Counted from the first letter of the stretch, positions 26,855 to 35,890 are shown. The stretch is DNA of 64,000 nucleotides from Burkholderiaceae bacterium 16 (GCA_000955785.1 JYOD01000091.1:30880-94879); one strand, 5' to 3'. Notes: generated from the sequence alone by a model not told the origin. Numbers and translations are program-made.

Positions 26855-28271
26855 TTTCCGGGTTCGGCGACTCATGCACCTTGCGGTTGCCCGCCCGGTG
26901 TCTTACTCGAGTCTCCCCCGGCGTAGAGGTCCCATCGGACCCCGGTTCGGAGCATCCCGCCCCTACCTTGTTTCTGAGGCGCATCGTCTTCTTCTTGCCC
27001 TTGGCCGAGAACTCGCCCGACCGGACCAGGGCCACCCCACGATCGCGAATCACCTCGCTCGCATTGTGGTCGGCGTTGGCACGGAAGTCGCAGCGTTGAC
27101 AGACAAACGCAGCCTGCGATGGCCGGTTGTCCGGGTGGGTGTGGCCGCACCGGCTACACTCCTGCGAACTGTGATGCGGCGGCACCGTGACGACGAGCTT
27201 GTTTCGTCGCAGCGCCTTGTACTGTGCGAGCGTGAGCGTCCTGCCCCAGGCGCTCGCCAGAATCTTGCTGTTGAGTCCCGCCTTGGCGCGAGCCTGGTTC
27301 TTGAGCCACTTGCCCGACTCGTCCCGCTTGGCCTTTGGCCGTGCGCTCATCGCCTTGACGCGCAGATTTTCGAACACCACCAGCCGCGTCTCCTCTCCTG
27401 TTACCAGGTGGTAGCTGGTCTGATGCGCGAAGTCCTGCCGCACGTTCTTGGCATAGTGTTGGCACCGCGCGGCGCGGTACTTGGCCTTGTGCCATCCCGA
27501 TGAGCCTTTGGTCCGGCGCGCCATCCGGCGCTGCCAGCGCTGGCGGGCGCGCTCTTTCTTTTCCATCCGTTGCTGCTGGACGCGGCTCAGGACGGCTGTC
27601 TGCCCGGTGCTAGCGTACACGGGCACCGTAATGCCACGATCCACGCCTACCGCCGCGGCGCGCAGATCGGCTTCGGACCAGGTCGCCAGCTCCGCTGCGA
27701 TCTCTTCCGGCGTCACCGCCGGCAGCCCATCGTCGACGCTGAAGGCGACGTACCATCGCCCAGCGTCGATCGTCAGCGTGATGCTAGCCGGCATCGTGTG
27801 AGGCCGGTGAGCGGTGTAGGGGATGCCGCCCACCGGGAACTTGCCCTTGCCGACGTGCAGGCGATAGCGTGTCTCGCCGGTCGGCGTGTCGGCAATCGGT
27901 TGGAACGAGAACAGCTCGCTTGTGAGCCAGATCGATTGTGGGCCGCTCCTGCGCTGAATCGTTGGACGTCCACCCAGCTTCTGGAAGAACCGGCTGTATG
28001 CCTGCTTCCAGCGTACCGCGCCATTGCGCAGCACCTGTGATGGGACTTCGGACAGCCAGGGCGTTAGCTCCGCGTTCTTGTAACGCGCGTATTCCTGGTC
28101 AATCGGAGGATGTTGCCCCGCCAAGGCCAGCGCCTTGCGCTGGAATGCCCGGTAATATCGATCCTCACCAACCTTCGCGTTGTAAATGAAGCGCTGGCAG
28201 CCAATCCAGCGCAGCAGAATGGCTTGCTGCGCTGGCGTCGGGTAACAGCGGAATCGATATCCGGTTTGCAT
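26829..28271 (-). CDS. tnpB: TnpB-type RNA-guided endonuclease (IS605 OrfB)
   Basis: 480 residues, apparently full length. The RuvC-like catalytic residues are visible: Asp in AVGVDRGITVPVY, Glu in RLVVFENLRVKAM and Asp in RANADHNASEVI. A zinc ribbon (CSRCGHTHPDNR, then CQRCDF) lies before the last. The N-terminus (GYRFRCYPTPAQQAILLRWI) is the OrfB helix-turn-helix type. TnpB proteins cut DNA guided by an RNA made from the element's right end. Since the partner tnpA is broken, this copy may persist as an immobile nuclease. The C-terminal 60 residues are basic and low in complexity. Confidence 0.9.
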   Translation of the reverse strand: MQTGYRFRCYPTPAQQAILLRWIGCQRFIYNAKVGEDRYYRAFQRKALALAGQHPPIDQEYARYKNAELTPWLSEVPSQVLRNGAVRWKQAYSRFFQKLGGRPTIQRRSGPQSIWLTSELFSFQPIADTPTGETRYRLHVGKGKFPVGGIPYTAHRPHTMPASITLTIDAGRWYVAFSVDDGLPAVTPEEIAAELATWSEADLRAAAVGVDRGITVPVYASTGQTAVLSRVQQQRMEKKERARQRWQRRMARRTKGSSGWHKAKYRAARCQHYAKNVRQDFAHQTSYHLVTGEETRLVVFENLRVKAMSARPKAKRDESGKWLKNQARAKAGLNSKILASAWGRTLTLAQYKALRRNKLVVTVPPHHSSQECSRCGHTHPDNRPSQAAFVCQRCDFRANADHNASEVIRDRGVALVRSGEFSAKGKKKTMRLRNKVGAGCSEPGSDGTSTPGETRVRHRAGNRKVHESPNPETPATSRRL

Positions 28272-28307
28272 CAGGACACTTTACCAGCAGAACATCGGAG
28301 CGCAAGC

Positions 28308-28738
28308 ATGGAGCCGAGGAATCAGTCGAACGCGCATGCCGTCTACAACCTCAAGTTGCATATCGTCTTCGTGACCAAGTATCGCCGCAAGACGCTGATG
28401 CCCGAACTGCTCGCTTACCTGGAAACTGCATTCGCGCAGATTCTCACGGCCTGGCGTTGCGAGCTGCTGGAGTTTGGCGGCGAACTGGATCATGTCCACC
28501 TGCGGGTCAGCATCCATCCCGCTCTGGATATCTCGGTAACAACCTTAAGACGGCCAGCGCACGTCGAGCACGTCTTCGCTTCGCCGAGCATCTCGCCCGG
28601 CTCTATTGGAAGCCGCTATTCTGGCACCGCGCATACTTTGTCTCTTCCGTAGGTGGAGCATCGCTGGAAACGGTGAAAGCCTACGTTGAGCGACAGGGAA
28701 CCGAAGAGCACGCTCGACGTAAAGGCAAAGCAGCCTGA
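28308..28738 (+). pseudogene. tnpA: IS200-type transposase tnpA with an internal frameshift
   Basis: The ATG at 28308 opens a Y1 transposase: VYNLKLHIVFVTKYRRKTLM, then the HUH-like DHVHLRVSIHP. After LDIS near 28535 the sense moves to another frame, which reads GNNLKTASARRARLRFAEH and later LETVKAYVERQG with the catalytic Tyr, ending at 28738. A one-base gain or loss around 28530-28545 explains this. Together the two parts give about 143 residues, the normal length. Unless the sequence is wrong or frameshifting occurs, the element cannot move itself. Confidence 0.8.
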
Positions 28739-28756
28739 CGGCTGCCGCCGACTTGA

Positions 28757-28789
28757 CCCCCTCCTTCGCCTAGCGGCCCTAGGAGGGGG
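28757..28789. repeat. left-end hairpin of the IS605-type element
   Basis: CCCCCTCCT and AGGAGGGGG pair perfectly over 9 bp, with an inner GCC/GGC stem around a TAGC loop. It begins 19 bases after the tnpA stop, where the left-end TnpA recognition hairpin is expected. It could also act as a transcription terminator, although no T-run follows. Confidence 0.5.
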
Positions 28790-28893
28790 AATGCGTCGGC
28801 AGAAACTGTTCAAGCGCAATGTTCATGCTGGTTTTCGAAAGTTGATATGGCTGTCAGCTACCCCGCGGCACCAGGCCGGTCAGCACCGGCGCC

Positions 28894-29019
28894 ATGGCGG
28901 CGCATCAAATTCTATCCGAGGCGCACAGCCTGCATGACGGCGCCGGGGAATCCCGCGAAGGGGCGCGCGCCTTCATGGAGAAGCACAAGCCCGGCTTCCC
29001 TGGCCCGCATTCAGCGTAG
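28894..29019 (+). pseudogene. C-terminal remnant of an enoyl-CoA hydratase/isomerase
   Basis: An open frame of 41 codons ending in TAG at 29017 reads like the crotonase C-terminus: HQILSEAHSLHDGAGES, then REGARAFMEKHKPGFPG. The rest of the gene is missing upstream, where the IS605-type element begins. An intact crotonase gene lies 3.6 kb away on the other strand, but this tail is different in sequence. The remaining bases from 28790 to 29083 show nothing else I can identify. Confidence 0.6.
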
Positions 29020-29083
29020 CCACGGCTTCCGCGCGCCCTGCCCGGCTACGGCGGGGTCGGGGAGTCGGCGGTAGACATATTCG

Positions 29084-30079
29084 TCAGTCAAGCGTCATGT
29101 TCGATGCGCGAATGACTTCTCCCCACCGTTCCCGCTCGCCAGCCACAAAAGCAGAAAACGTTGCCGGTGGCTGCCCGCCCGGAATCCCACCCATTTGCCG
29201 CAGCTGTGACACGAGGTCAGGATCACGCATGACTGCACCGAGGTGGTGTTCCAGCTGGCTGACGACGGCCGGAGGCGTTTTTGCAGCGACGAAGATGCCA
29301 ATCCATGCCGTCGAGACGAAACTGGCAAATCCGGCCTGCTCCATGGTCGGCACATCGGGCAGGCTCGGCACGCGATGCGCCGCGGCCACCGCCAGTGCGC
29401 GCAGCTTGCCGGAGCGGATATATGGCAGCGCCTGCGTCAGATTGTCGAACTGGAACGTCGTTTCCCCCGCAAGCAAGGCGGTCGTGGCAGGCGTGGAGCC
29501 TTTGTATGGCACGTGAATGGCATCCGTGCCAGTGCGTATCTTGAAGAGTTCGCCCACCAGGTGGCTGGTCTGGCCGATGCCCGCGGAGCCGAAGGATAGC
29601 TTGCCGGGGTGTTGCTTCATCTGGGCGACAAGGTCAGCCACGCTCTTGACCGGTGACTGGGCATTGACCACCAGGACATTGGGAAAGGCAATGACATCGG
29701 TAATCGGCGTCAAATCCGATGGTTGGTACGTGAGGCGCTTGTAGGCGCTGTAGTTGATGGCTTGCGGGCCAACGTTGCCGGCCAGGAGGGTATAGCCGTC
29801 GGCCGGCGCACGCAAGGCAGCTTGCGTACCGATGATGCCGCCACTGCCGGGTCGGTTGTCGACGACGATGGGCTGGCCCAAGCGTGCACTGAGCGTTGAT
29901 GCCAGCAGGCGGATGGGAATGTCGATCGTACCGCCAGGCGCACCGGGTACGACGATCGTGACGGGTCGTGTCGGCCAGGCGGTCTCGGACTGCGCACCCG
30001 CGACAGCGGAGAACGCCAGCGCCACAAGGCCGCAGGCGAAGGACACTACCGGACGTCCCGATGGACAGAGTGCTCTCAT
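29084..30079 (-). CDS. Bug/TctC family periplasmic solute-binding protein (copy 2)
   Basis: 331 residues from the ATG at 30079 with GGAG upstream. A Sec signal peptide (VVSFACGLVALAFSAVAGAQ) precedes the Bug fold with WPTRPVTIVVPGAPGGTIDI, IVVDNRPGSGGIIGTQAA and VPYKGSTPA, the usual ligand-pocket segments. Bug proteins bind carboxylates and pair with tripartite tricarboxylate (TctAB) carriers, none of which is encoded here. It closes the minus-strand acyl-CoA operon, so it probably binds a free acid processed by those enzymes. Confidence 0.9.
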   Translation of the reverse strand: MRALCPSGRPVVSFACGLVALAFSAVAGAQSETAWPTRPVTIVVPGAPGGTIDIPIRLLASTLSARLGQPIVVDNRPGSGGIIGTQAALRAPADGYTLLAGNVGPQAINYSAYKRLTYQPSDLTPITDVIAFPNVLVVNAQSPVKSVADLVAQMKQHPGKLSFGSAGIGQTSHLVGELFKIRTGTDAIHVPYKGSTPATTALLAGETTFQFDNLTQALPYIRSGKLRALAVAAAHRVPSLPDVPTMEQAGFASFVSTAWIGIFVAAKTPPAVVSQLEHHLGAVMRDPDLVSQLRQMGGIPGGQPPATFSAFVAGERERWGEVIRASNMTLD

Positions 30080-30128
30080 ACTGTTTGTCTCCTGGATGTA
30101 CTGCTTCGGATTCTCCGACCGATCCATG

Positions 30129-32516
30129 TCAGGGCACGGGTGCCGCATCTGCGGCCTCGGCGAAGCGGCCAAGGTGCATGGCGGCATTGCCGAGCAGCAG
30201 CTCATTGCCGATGAGCCGTTTGCTGTAATGGCTGACCGGCGTCTCGTGTTGCAGTCCGACAGCGCCATGCAGCTGCAAGACATCAAACGCGATAGCGCGA
30301 CCAGCCATGCCGGACAGGTACTTGGCGGCGCTGACCCGGCGCCTGCGTTCGTCGGGGGGCGCGGCATGCCAGCCGATCAATGCCTGCCGCACCAGATGAC
30401 GTGCACCGCTCCAGGCGCGATAGTGATCGACCATGCGATGCTGCAAGACTTGCTGTTCCGCCAGGGTGCGTCCGAACTGCTTGCGTGTCCGCAGGTACTC
30501 GACAGTGATGCCCAGCACGCGCCGCATGACACCGACGCTTTCAGCGCACAGGGCGATGGTGGCCAGTGCCATCGCATGCTCCGTTGCGGCCACCGCGTCG
30601 TCCCCGCGGCCGATCAAGGCGCCGGCCGCCAGCGCAACGGAGTCCAGCCGCACGTCAGCCGCGCCGCGCGCGTCGTGGAGCTGATAAGCGCGTATCACGA
30701 CACCACGGGCTTCCGCCGGCACGTCGAATACCCCAAGACTGCCGTCTTCCAGCTTCGCGGCGACGATGAAGTGGTGCGCCTGGGCGCCACCCATTACCAG
30801 TGGATTGATACCATCGAGCTGCCAGCCTTCACCAACCCGCCGCGCGGTTATCGTCGGGCGCAGCGTCCGCCCCGCGACGGGCTCATCGCCGCAGGCCACC
30901 GCGCAACGCGCATCGCCACTGGCCAGCGCCACCAGTCGCGCATCGCGCGTGGTGCTGGCCGGCAGCGCAAGAAGGGCCTGAACCCCGAGTACCGCGTTCC
31001 AGGGAAGAGGTTCCAGCACGAGCGATTCCCCAAGTGCTTCCACTAGAGGCAACAGGTCTTCCATGGACCGGCCCAAGCCGCCAAAAGCTTCCGGCATTGC
31101 CAGGTTGGTCAAGCCCAGGTCGATAAGACCTGCCCAGGCCTCATTGTCAAAGCCGCCCTGCATGCCGATGATCTTCTGCCGGCGCTCGAAGCTGTAGTGG
31201 CCATCCAGCCAGCGGCGCACGGTATCGGCCATCATGGCCTGCTCTTCGCCGAGGTAATCATTGCGGGGCCGGTCGAGTTCGGTCTGCCCGGCAAATATTG
31301 CCTTTGCAACGATCTGGCGCTGGATCTCCGAGGAACCGCCCGCCAATGAGCTGCCACGATAGCGCCACATATGCAGAGTCGTGTTGCCTGCGTGGGCCGA
31401 GGGCCCCTGCCCAGCCTGCGGCCGGCCTTCCAACGCCTCAGGATCGAACCGCAGGGAGGCGGCACCATGCGCATCCATTCGGAACAAGTGAAGATCCTGC
31501 AGCAACTGAATGCCTTCGAGTTTCAGCAGGGACGCTTCGAGGTCGGGACTGCCCCCTTCCGCTGCCTGCCGCACGGCTGGCCACCACGCCGCATCAAGCG
31601 CGCGCAGGCGAATGTCCAACGCGGCGTGGCGGCGCGCGACCAGGGCGTGCTCAACGGCGTGCTCCATGTTCACAGGCTGGCCTTCCTCATTGCGCCGCGC
31701 CCGGACCAGTTCCGCGGCACGGGCCAACTCCGCCTTGCACTCAGCCACCCGAGCCACGAACAGACGTTCGATCACCAACAGTCCCTTGGCGATGGCCCAT
31801 CCACCGTCTGCTTTGCCGACCAGATTGGCTTCAGGCACCCTCACATCGTCAAAGAACATCTGGACGTGGAACAGCGCGCCGTTGATATAGCGGATTGGCC
31901 GCACCGTCACGCCGGGTGAGCGCAAGTCGATCAGCAACACGGAGATGCCATCCTGCTTGCGCAACGCAGTCGGATCGGTGCGTACCAGCACCAGGGCCCA
32001 GTTGGCCCAATGCCCCAGGCTTTGCCAGATCTTGGAGCCATTCACGATCCATGCGTCGCCATCGCGACGTGCCATGGTGCGCAGCGCGGCCAGGTCCGAG
32101 CCCGCGTCGGGCTCGGAATAGCCCTGTGCCCAGAAATCGTCAAAGGAAAGCATCCCGGGCAGGAATCGGCGGCATTGCTCCTGTGTGCCGTGGCGGATCA
32201 ATGTGGGGCCGATGGTATCGATGCCGAGGTTTTCGATATACGGCGCGTCGCTGGCCGCCAGCTCCTCCCGAAAGATGGCCTGTTGCACCAGCGACCATCC
32301 CGGCCCGCCGTGCCCGGCCGGCCAACCCGGCGCCGCCCAGCCGCGCGCATGCAGAATGCGATGCCATCGGGCCGCCTGCTCCCGGGTGACAAGACAATGG
32401 GCGCGCGTCGCAGCGCGGATATCGGGCGGCACTTCGTCGCGCAGGAAGGCGCGGATTTCCTTGCGGAATGCCTCGTCAGTGCGTTGAACCGATCCGGTGT
32501 CTGACAGGTGCGACAT
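30129..32516 (-). CDS. double acyl-CoA dehydrogenase (two ACAD modules fused)
   Basis: About 795 residues, twice the usual 380-400. Module 1 (about 10-400) has the flavin-site segment GYSEPDAGSDLAALRT and YRGSSLAGGSSEIQRQIVA at its end. Module 2 (about 405-790) is more diverged, with TVEYLRTRKQFGRTLAEQQ and DVLQLHGAVGLQHETP. In head-to-tail fused ACADs both modules usually bind each other as in a heterodimer, and the second may be non-catalytic. The ATG at 32516 is preferred over 32531 because AAGGAA lies 6 bases before it. Neighbours are a crotonase and a CoA-transferase. Confidence 0.88.
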   Translation of the reverse strand: MSHLSDTGSVQRTDEAFRKEIRAFLRDEVPPDIRAATRAHCLVTREQAARWHRILHARGWAAPGWPAGHGGPGWSLVQQAIFREELAASDAPYIENLGIDTIGPTLIRHGTQEQCRRFLPGMLSFDDFWAQGYSEPDAGSDLAALRTMARRDGDAWIVNGSKIWQSLGHWANWALVLVRTDPTALRKQDGISVLLIDLRSPGVTVRPIRYINGALFHVQMFFDDVRVPEANLVGKADGGWAIAKGLLVIERLFVARVAECKAELARAAELVRARRNEEGQPVNMEHAVEHALVARRHAALDIRLRALDAAWWPAVRQAAEGGSPDLEASLLKLEGIQLLQDLHLFRMDAHGAASLRFDPEALEGRPQAGQGPSAHAGNTTLHMWRYRGSSLAGGSSEIQRQIVAKAIFAGQTELDRPRNDYLGEEQAMMADTVRRWLDGHYSFERRQKIIGMQGGFDNEAWAGLIDLGLTNLAMPEAFGGLGRSMEDLLPLVEALGESLVLEPLPWNAVLGVQALLALPASTTRDARLVALASGDARCAVACGDEPVAGRTLRPTITARRVGEGWQLDGINPLVMGGAQAHHFIVAAKLEDGSLGVFDVPAEARGVVIRAYQLHDARGAADVRLDSVALAAGALIGRGDDAVAATEHAMALATIALCAESVGVMRRVLGITVEYLRTRKQFGRTLAEQQVLQHRMVDHYRAWSGARHLVRQALIGWHAAPPDERRRRVSAAKYLSGMAGRAIAFDVLQLHGAVGLQHETPVSHYSKRLIGNELLLGNAAMHLGRFAEAADAAPVP

Positions 32517-32594
32517 CTTCTGTTCCTTCATGGATGTTCAATTCGGGCAACAGGATCTGCGTGGCGCTTATCGTCGATTGCCGATTGCCGGACA

Positions 32595-33374
32595 TCAGGC
32601 TTGCCAGCGAGGCTTGCGCTTTTCCACGAACGCCGTTAGCCCCTCTCTTGCGTCTTCGGTCGCGATGACGTTGCCAAACGTCTCGACAGCGGTAGCCACG
32701 CCGCGACGGTAGTCGGAGTCGTTCGCACGCATGAACGCCAGCCGCCCCATCCGCATGATTTCCGGCGACTTCCGGCACAGGACCTGCGCCAGTGCGCGTG
32801 CCTCTTCCATGACGTCCTGCTCGGGAACCACACGGCTGACCAGCCCCAATGACATGGCTTCCCCTGCGTCAAAGGTGCGCCCCGTGAACAGCAGGTCAAA
32901 GGCGCGGTGCCGGCCAACGATGCGAGGCAGATGTGTGTAGTGAATGGCTGGCGTCAGCCCGACATCGATTTCCGGATAGCCGAAGGAAGCCGTATCGGCG
33001 GCGACAATCATGTCGCAATGAATGGCCAATGTCATGCCACCGCCGCGCGCGGTGCCGCCAACCGCTGCAATGGATGGCTTGCCGAGGCGGAATTGCGCAT
33101 CACACAAGCCGTTGTATAGCTTGTCGACCAGCGCGTAGCTGCGTGCTGGCGAAGCGCCAACCAATTCGCCGAGCTTCAGCCCGGCGCAGAATCGCCGCGG
33201 TACCGCGCTGCCAAGGATCACCGCGCGTACCGCGCTGTCTTCGGCTGCGCGGTACAGCGCCTGCAGCAAGGCGTCAATCATCCCTTCATTCAGCGCGTTG
33301 ACGGGTGGGCTGTCGAGCAGAATTTCCGCGACGCGGTCGCGAACCTCATAGGAAACGGAAGACATGGCAGTCAC
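32595..33374 (-). CDS. enoyl-CoA hydratase/isomerase (crotonase) family protein
   Basis: 259 residues. The oxyanion-hole segments RRFCAGLKLGEL and GGTARGGGMTLAIHCD are present, and Glu in FGYPEIDVGL corresponds to the second catalytic Glu of crotonase. The first one, normally in GGGxE, is Thr here, so a simple hydratase reaction is doubtful and an isomerase or other crotonase chemistry is possible. Start is GTG at 33374, overlapping the previous stop (GTGA), or ATG at 33365; neither has a clear ribosome site. It follows the CoA-transferase and precedes the double ACAD. Confidence 0.87.
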   Translation of the reverse strand: MTAMSSVSYEVRDRVAEILLDSPPVNALNEGMIDALLQALYRAAEDSAVRAVILGSAVPRRFCAGLKLGELVGASPARSYALVDKLYNGLCDAQFRLGKPSIAAVGGTARGGGMTLAIHCDMIVAADTASFGYPEIDVGLTPAIHYTHLPRIVGRHRAFDLLFTGRTFDAGEAMSLGLVSRVVPEQDVMEEARALAQVLCRKSPEIMRMGRLAFMRANDSDYRRGVATAVETFGNVIATEDAREGLTAFVEKRKPRWQA

Positions 33375-34612
33375 TGGTCAGTAAGTGGCAAAGCTGTGGG
33401 CCCGAGGCTGGCTTCGGGGGCATTGGCGGCAGCGACCACGCCGCTGGCCTTCAGTTCGGCAATGGTGCCGGGTCCATAGCCAGCCTGGCGCAACACCTCA
33501 TCGGTGTGCTCGCCGAGCAGCGGTGGCGGACGGTGTGCCTTGCGGTCTTCACCGCGAAAGCGGACTGGCAGGCCGATGTTGCGGATCTTGCCGAGCACCG
33601 GGTGCTCGGACTCGACGATCAGCCCGCGCGCATCCAGCTGCGGATGCGCCAGCGCCTCGCCCAGCGTATGAATCGGGGCACAAGCCACGCCGGCTTTACG
33701 CAGCGCATCCAGCCAATGCGCAACCGGCTGCGTGACGATACGTGCCTGCACCATGGCCACGGTTTCGTCGAAGTGCGCGACGCGTGCCGCGTTGGTGGCA
33801 AACCGGGGTGCATCGACGGCGTCATGCAGCCCGGCAACCGCGCAGAAACGCCGCCACTGGGCATCGTTGCCGACGCCGATCATGACCGGCCCGTCGGCAG
33901 CCTCGAACACCTGATAGGGCGCCATGGCTGGATGCGCTGTTCCCATGGGCCGTGGCAGCTTCCCGCTGCACCAGTAGTTCTGCGCCAGATAGCCCATGAA
34001 CCCCATGGCCGTGTCTAGCAGCGACACCTCCAGCAGCATGCCCTTGCCGGTCTTCTGGCGCTCGAGCAGCGCGGCCAGGATGCCGCTCAAAGCGTGCATG
34101 CCGGTACCCAAGTCCACCGGCGAGAAGCTCGCGCGCGCTAGCTTGCCGCCGGCTTCGCCCATGGTGCTGACCATTCCGCTGAACGCTTGCAGCATCACAT
34201 CGTAGCCAGGCTCCTTGCCTAACGGCCCCGCACGCCCGTAGCCGGAGATTTCGCAGTAGATCAGCGCCGGGTTCCGCGCCGACAGCGTCTCGTAATCCAC
34301 GCCCAGCCGTGCTGCGGCTCCGCTGCTGAAGCCCTGCAGCACGATGTCGGCGCGGGCCGCCAGCGTTTGTACGATCTGCCTGCCCTCCCCGGTCTTCAGG
34401 TCAACCGCCAGGCTGCGCTTGTTGTGGTTGACGGCCAGAAAGGTGGCAGACTCGCCGCGGTCCTGTGGCAACCACGCGCGCGTGTCATCACCGCGGCCCA
34501 CCGGCTCGACCTTGATGACTTCGGCACCCAGCTCTCCCAGGTATTGGCCGCACAGCGGGCCGGCCAGCACCTTGCTCAGGTCCAGTACGCGAATTCCCTG
34601 TAGTCCAATCAT
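33371..34612 (-). CDS. family III CoA-transferase (CaiB/BaiF)
   Basis: 413 residues from the ATG at 34612. Typical opening LQGIRVLDLSKVLAGPLCGQ, then GAEVIKVEPVGRGDDTR and YGRAGPLGKEPGYDVMLQA with the Asp that forms the acyl-anhydride intermediate. These enzymes move CoA between carboxylic acids, here probably activating the acid brought in by the Bug proteins. It overlaps the crotonase gene by 4 bases and follows a Bug gene by 92 bp. The CoA donor and acid are unknown. Confidence 0.9.
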   Translation of the reverse strand: MIGLQGIRVLDLSKVLAGPLCGQYLGELGAEVIKVEPVGRGDDTRAWLPQDRGESATFLAVNHNKRSLAVDLKTGEGRQIVQTLAARADIVLQGFSSGAAARLGVDYETLSARNPALIYCEISGYGRAGPLGKEPGYDVMLQAFSGMVSTMGEAGGKLARASFSPVDLGTGMHALSGILAALLERQKTGKGMLLEVSLLDTAMGFMGYLAQNYWCSGKLPRPMGTAHPAMAPYQVFEAADGPVMIGVGNDAQWRRFCAVAGLHDAVDAPRFATNAARVAHFDETVAMVQARIVTQPVAHWLDALRKAGVACAPIHTLGEALAHPQLDARGLIVESEHPVLGKIRNIGLPVRFRGEDRKAHRPPPLLGEHTDEVLRQAGYGPGTIAELKASGVVAAANAPEASLGPTALPLTDQ

Positions 34613-34704
34613 GTGTATCCATCCGGAGCGGTTCGATGCCGGCACCGTACCGCGCGCGGCATGGTGCCAACGTACGGGGCTGGATCGCAGCCCCGCGGGC
34701 TACC

Positions 34705-35679
34705 CTATTCGGGCTTGATATCGATGGAACGCGCCAGCGCCGTCCAGCGTGCGGAATCGCGGTTGACAAAGTCCTGGACATCCGCCGGCGCCAGTTGGAA
34801 CGGTTCGGCGCCGCGCGCAACCAGGGCCTTGCCGAAGGCGGCATCCTGGGTACATTCGGCAACGGCCTCGCGCAGCGCCCCCACGACAGTGCCCGGTGTC
34901 CTGGCCGGGACTTGCAGCGAAAGCCAGAACTTCAGGTCCAGCGCCGGGTAGCCGGTTTCCTGCAGGGTCGGCACATCCGGCAGCAGGGGGGAACGGGCGG
35001 CCGAGGTGATTGCCAACGCCTTGAGCTTGCCGCCCTTGATCTGGCCGATGGATGTGGTCATGCTGTCAAAGAGAAAGTCCACATTGCCCGCCATGACATC
35101 GCTGCTGGCTGGCGCGCTGCCCTTGTAGGGCACCGGCACAGCGCTGAATCCGGCCTCCTTCAGCAGCAGGGCGCCATAGATGTGCGGGGAGCTGCCGGCG
35201 CCATAGGTAGCGTAGCTGAGGCGGCCCGGCCGCTGCCGGCCAAGCCGGACCAGGTCGCCCAGGCTGCTGACATCGAGCTTGGTGGGGTGTACCACCAGCA
35301 CGTTCGGCACGGTGGCGATCACGCCGACGGCCGTCAGGTCGCGCCGTGGCTGAAAGCGCAGGTCGGGAAACATCAGCGGGTTGACGGCATGCATGCCGAC
35401 GGTGTTGAGGAGGATCGTATAGCCATCGGCGCTCGCATCCAGGACGCTTTGCGTACCCAGGTTGCCGCCGGCTCCCGGCTTGTTCTCCACCACGACCGGC
35501 TGGCCAAGCTTCTGTGCCAGCGGCAAGGCGATCTGCCGCGCCACGAAATCACCGGGCCCGCCTGCCGCAAATGGCACGACCAGCCGGATTGGCCGCGAGG
35601 GCCACTGGCTCGCCAGGAGCGGGCGCGACAACAGCGCGACACCTGTGCCTGCCAAAAAAGTACGGCGAGTGATTCTCAT
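34705..35679 (-). CDS. Bug/TctC family periplasmic solute-binding protein (copy 1)
   Basis: 324 residues from the ATG at 35679, chosen because GGGAGA lies 5 bases before it. The start MRITRRTFLAGTGVALL is a twin-arginine-type signal, unlike the Sec signal of the sister protein at the other end of the operon. The Bug fold follows: WPSRPIRLVVPFAAGGPGDF, VVVENKPGAGGNLGTQ and VPYKGSAPASSDVMAGN. First gene of the acyl-CoA operon, divergent from the LysR regulator. Confidence 0.9.
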   Translation of the reverse strand: MRITRRTFLAGTGVALLSRPLLASQWPSRPIRLVVPFAAGGPGDFVARQIALPLAQKLGQPVVVENKPGAGGNLGTQSVLDASADGYTILLNTVGMHAVNPLMFPDLRFQPRRDLTAVGVIATVPNVLVVHPTKLDVSSLGDLVRLGRQRPGRLSYATYGAGSSPHIYGALLLKEAGFSAVPVPYKGSAPASSDVMAGNVDFLFDSMTTSIGQIKGGKLKALAITSAARSPLLPDVPTLQETGYPALDLKFWLSLQVPARTPGTVVGALREAVAECTQDAAFGKALVARGAEPFQLAPADVQDFVNRDSARWTALARSIDIKPE

Positions 35680-35755
35680 CGCATCTCCCATCAATGTCGG
35701 CGCCGATCCGCGTACGCCGCGCGGCGGGTCCAGGACCGCACTATTGCTTTCCGCG

Positions 35756-35776
35756 AGATATATGTCCAAGATATAT
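35756..35776. promoter_or_regulatory. direct repeat in the Bug/LysR shared promoter
   Basis: AGATATAT occurs at 35756-35763 and again at 35769-35776, 13 bp apart, in an AT-rich patch between the divergent Bug and LysR genes. A related GCGATATAC follows at about 35799. This is where a LysR protein would bind, but the classical T-N11-A symmetry is not obvious, so it may equally belong to the promoter itself. Confidence 0.35.
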
Positions 35777-35890
35777 TCTTTATGCTAGCTATCATTTCGC
35801 GATATACCCCCGGAACCACGGGGTTGCGAGACTGGACTGGCGCAGCCGCACGCACCGGCATAGCACCGGAAGCGATGAAGGGAGACAGCA

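Larger units (their letters stand above)
26822..28790. mobile_element. IS200/IS605 family element with divergent tnpB and tnpA
   Basis: Divergent genes for a TnpB-type nuclease (minus) and a Y1 HUH transposase (plus, frameshifted) are flanked by subterminal hairpins at 26823-26854 and 28757-28789, as in IS605-type elements, which have no terminal inverted repeats. Exact ends cannot be set without a relative for comparison; these limits are the outer edges of the hairpins. The insertion separates a broken ankyrin gene from a crotonase remnant. Confidence 0.7.

Noticed and set aside
28838..28850. TTGAT near the left end as the IS605 target motif
   Set aside because: The strand and exact element end cannot be fixed without a related copy, so the match could be chance.
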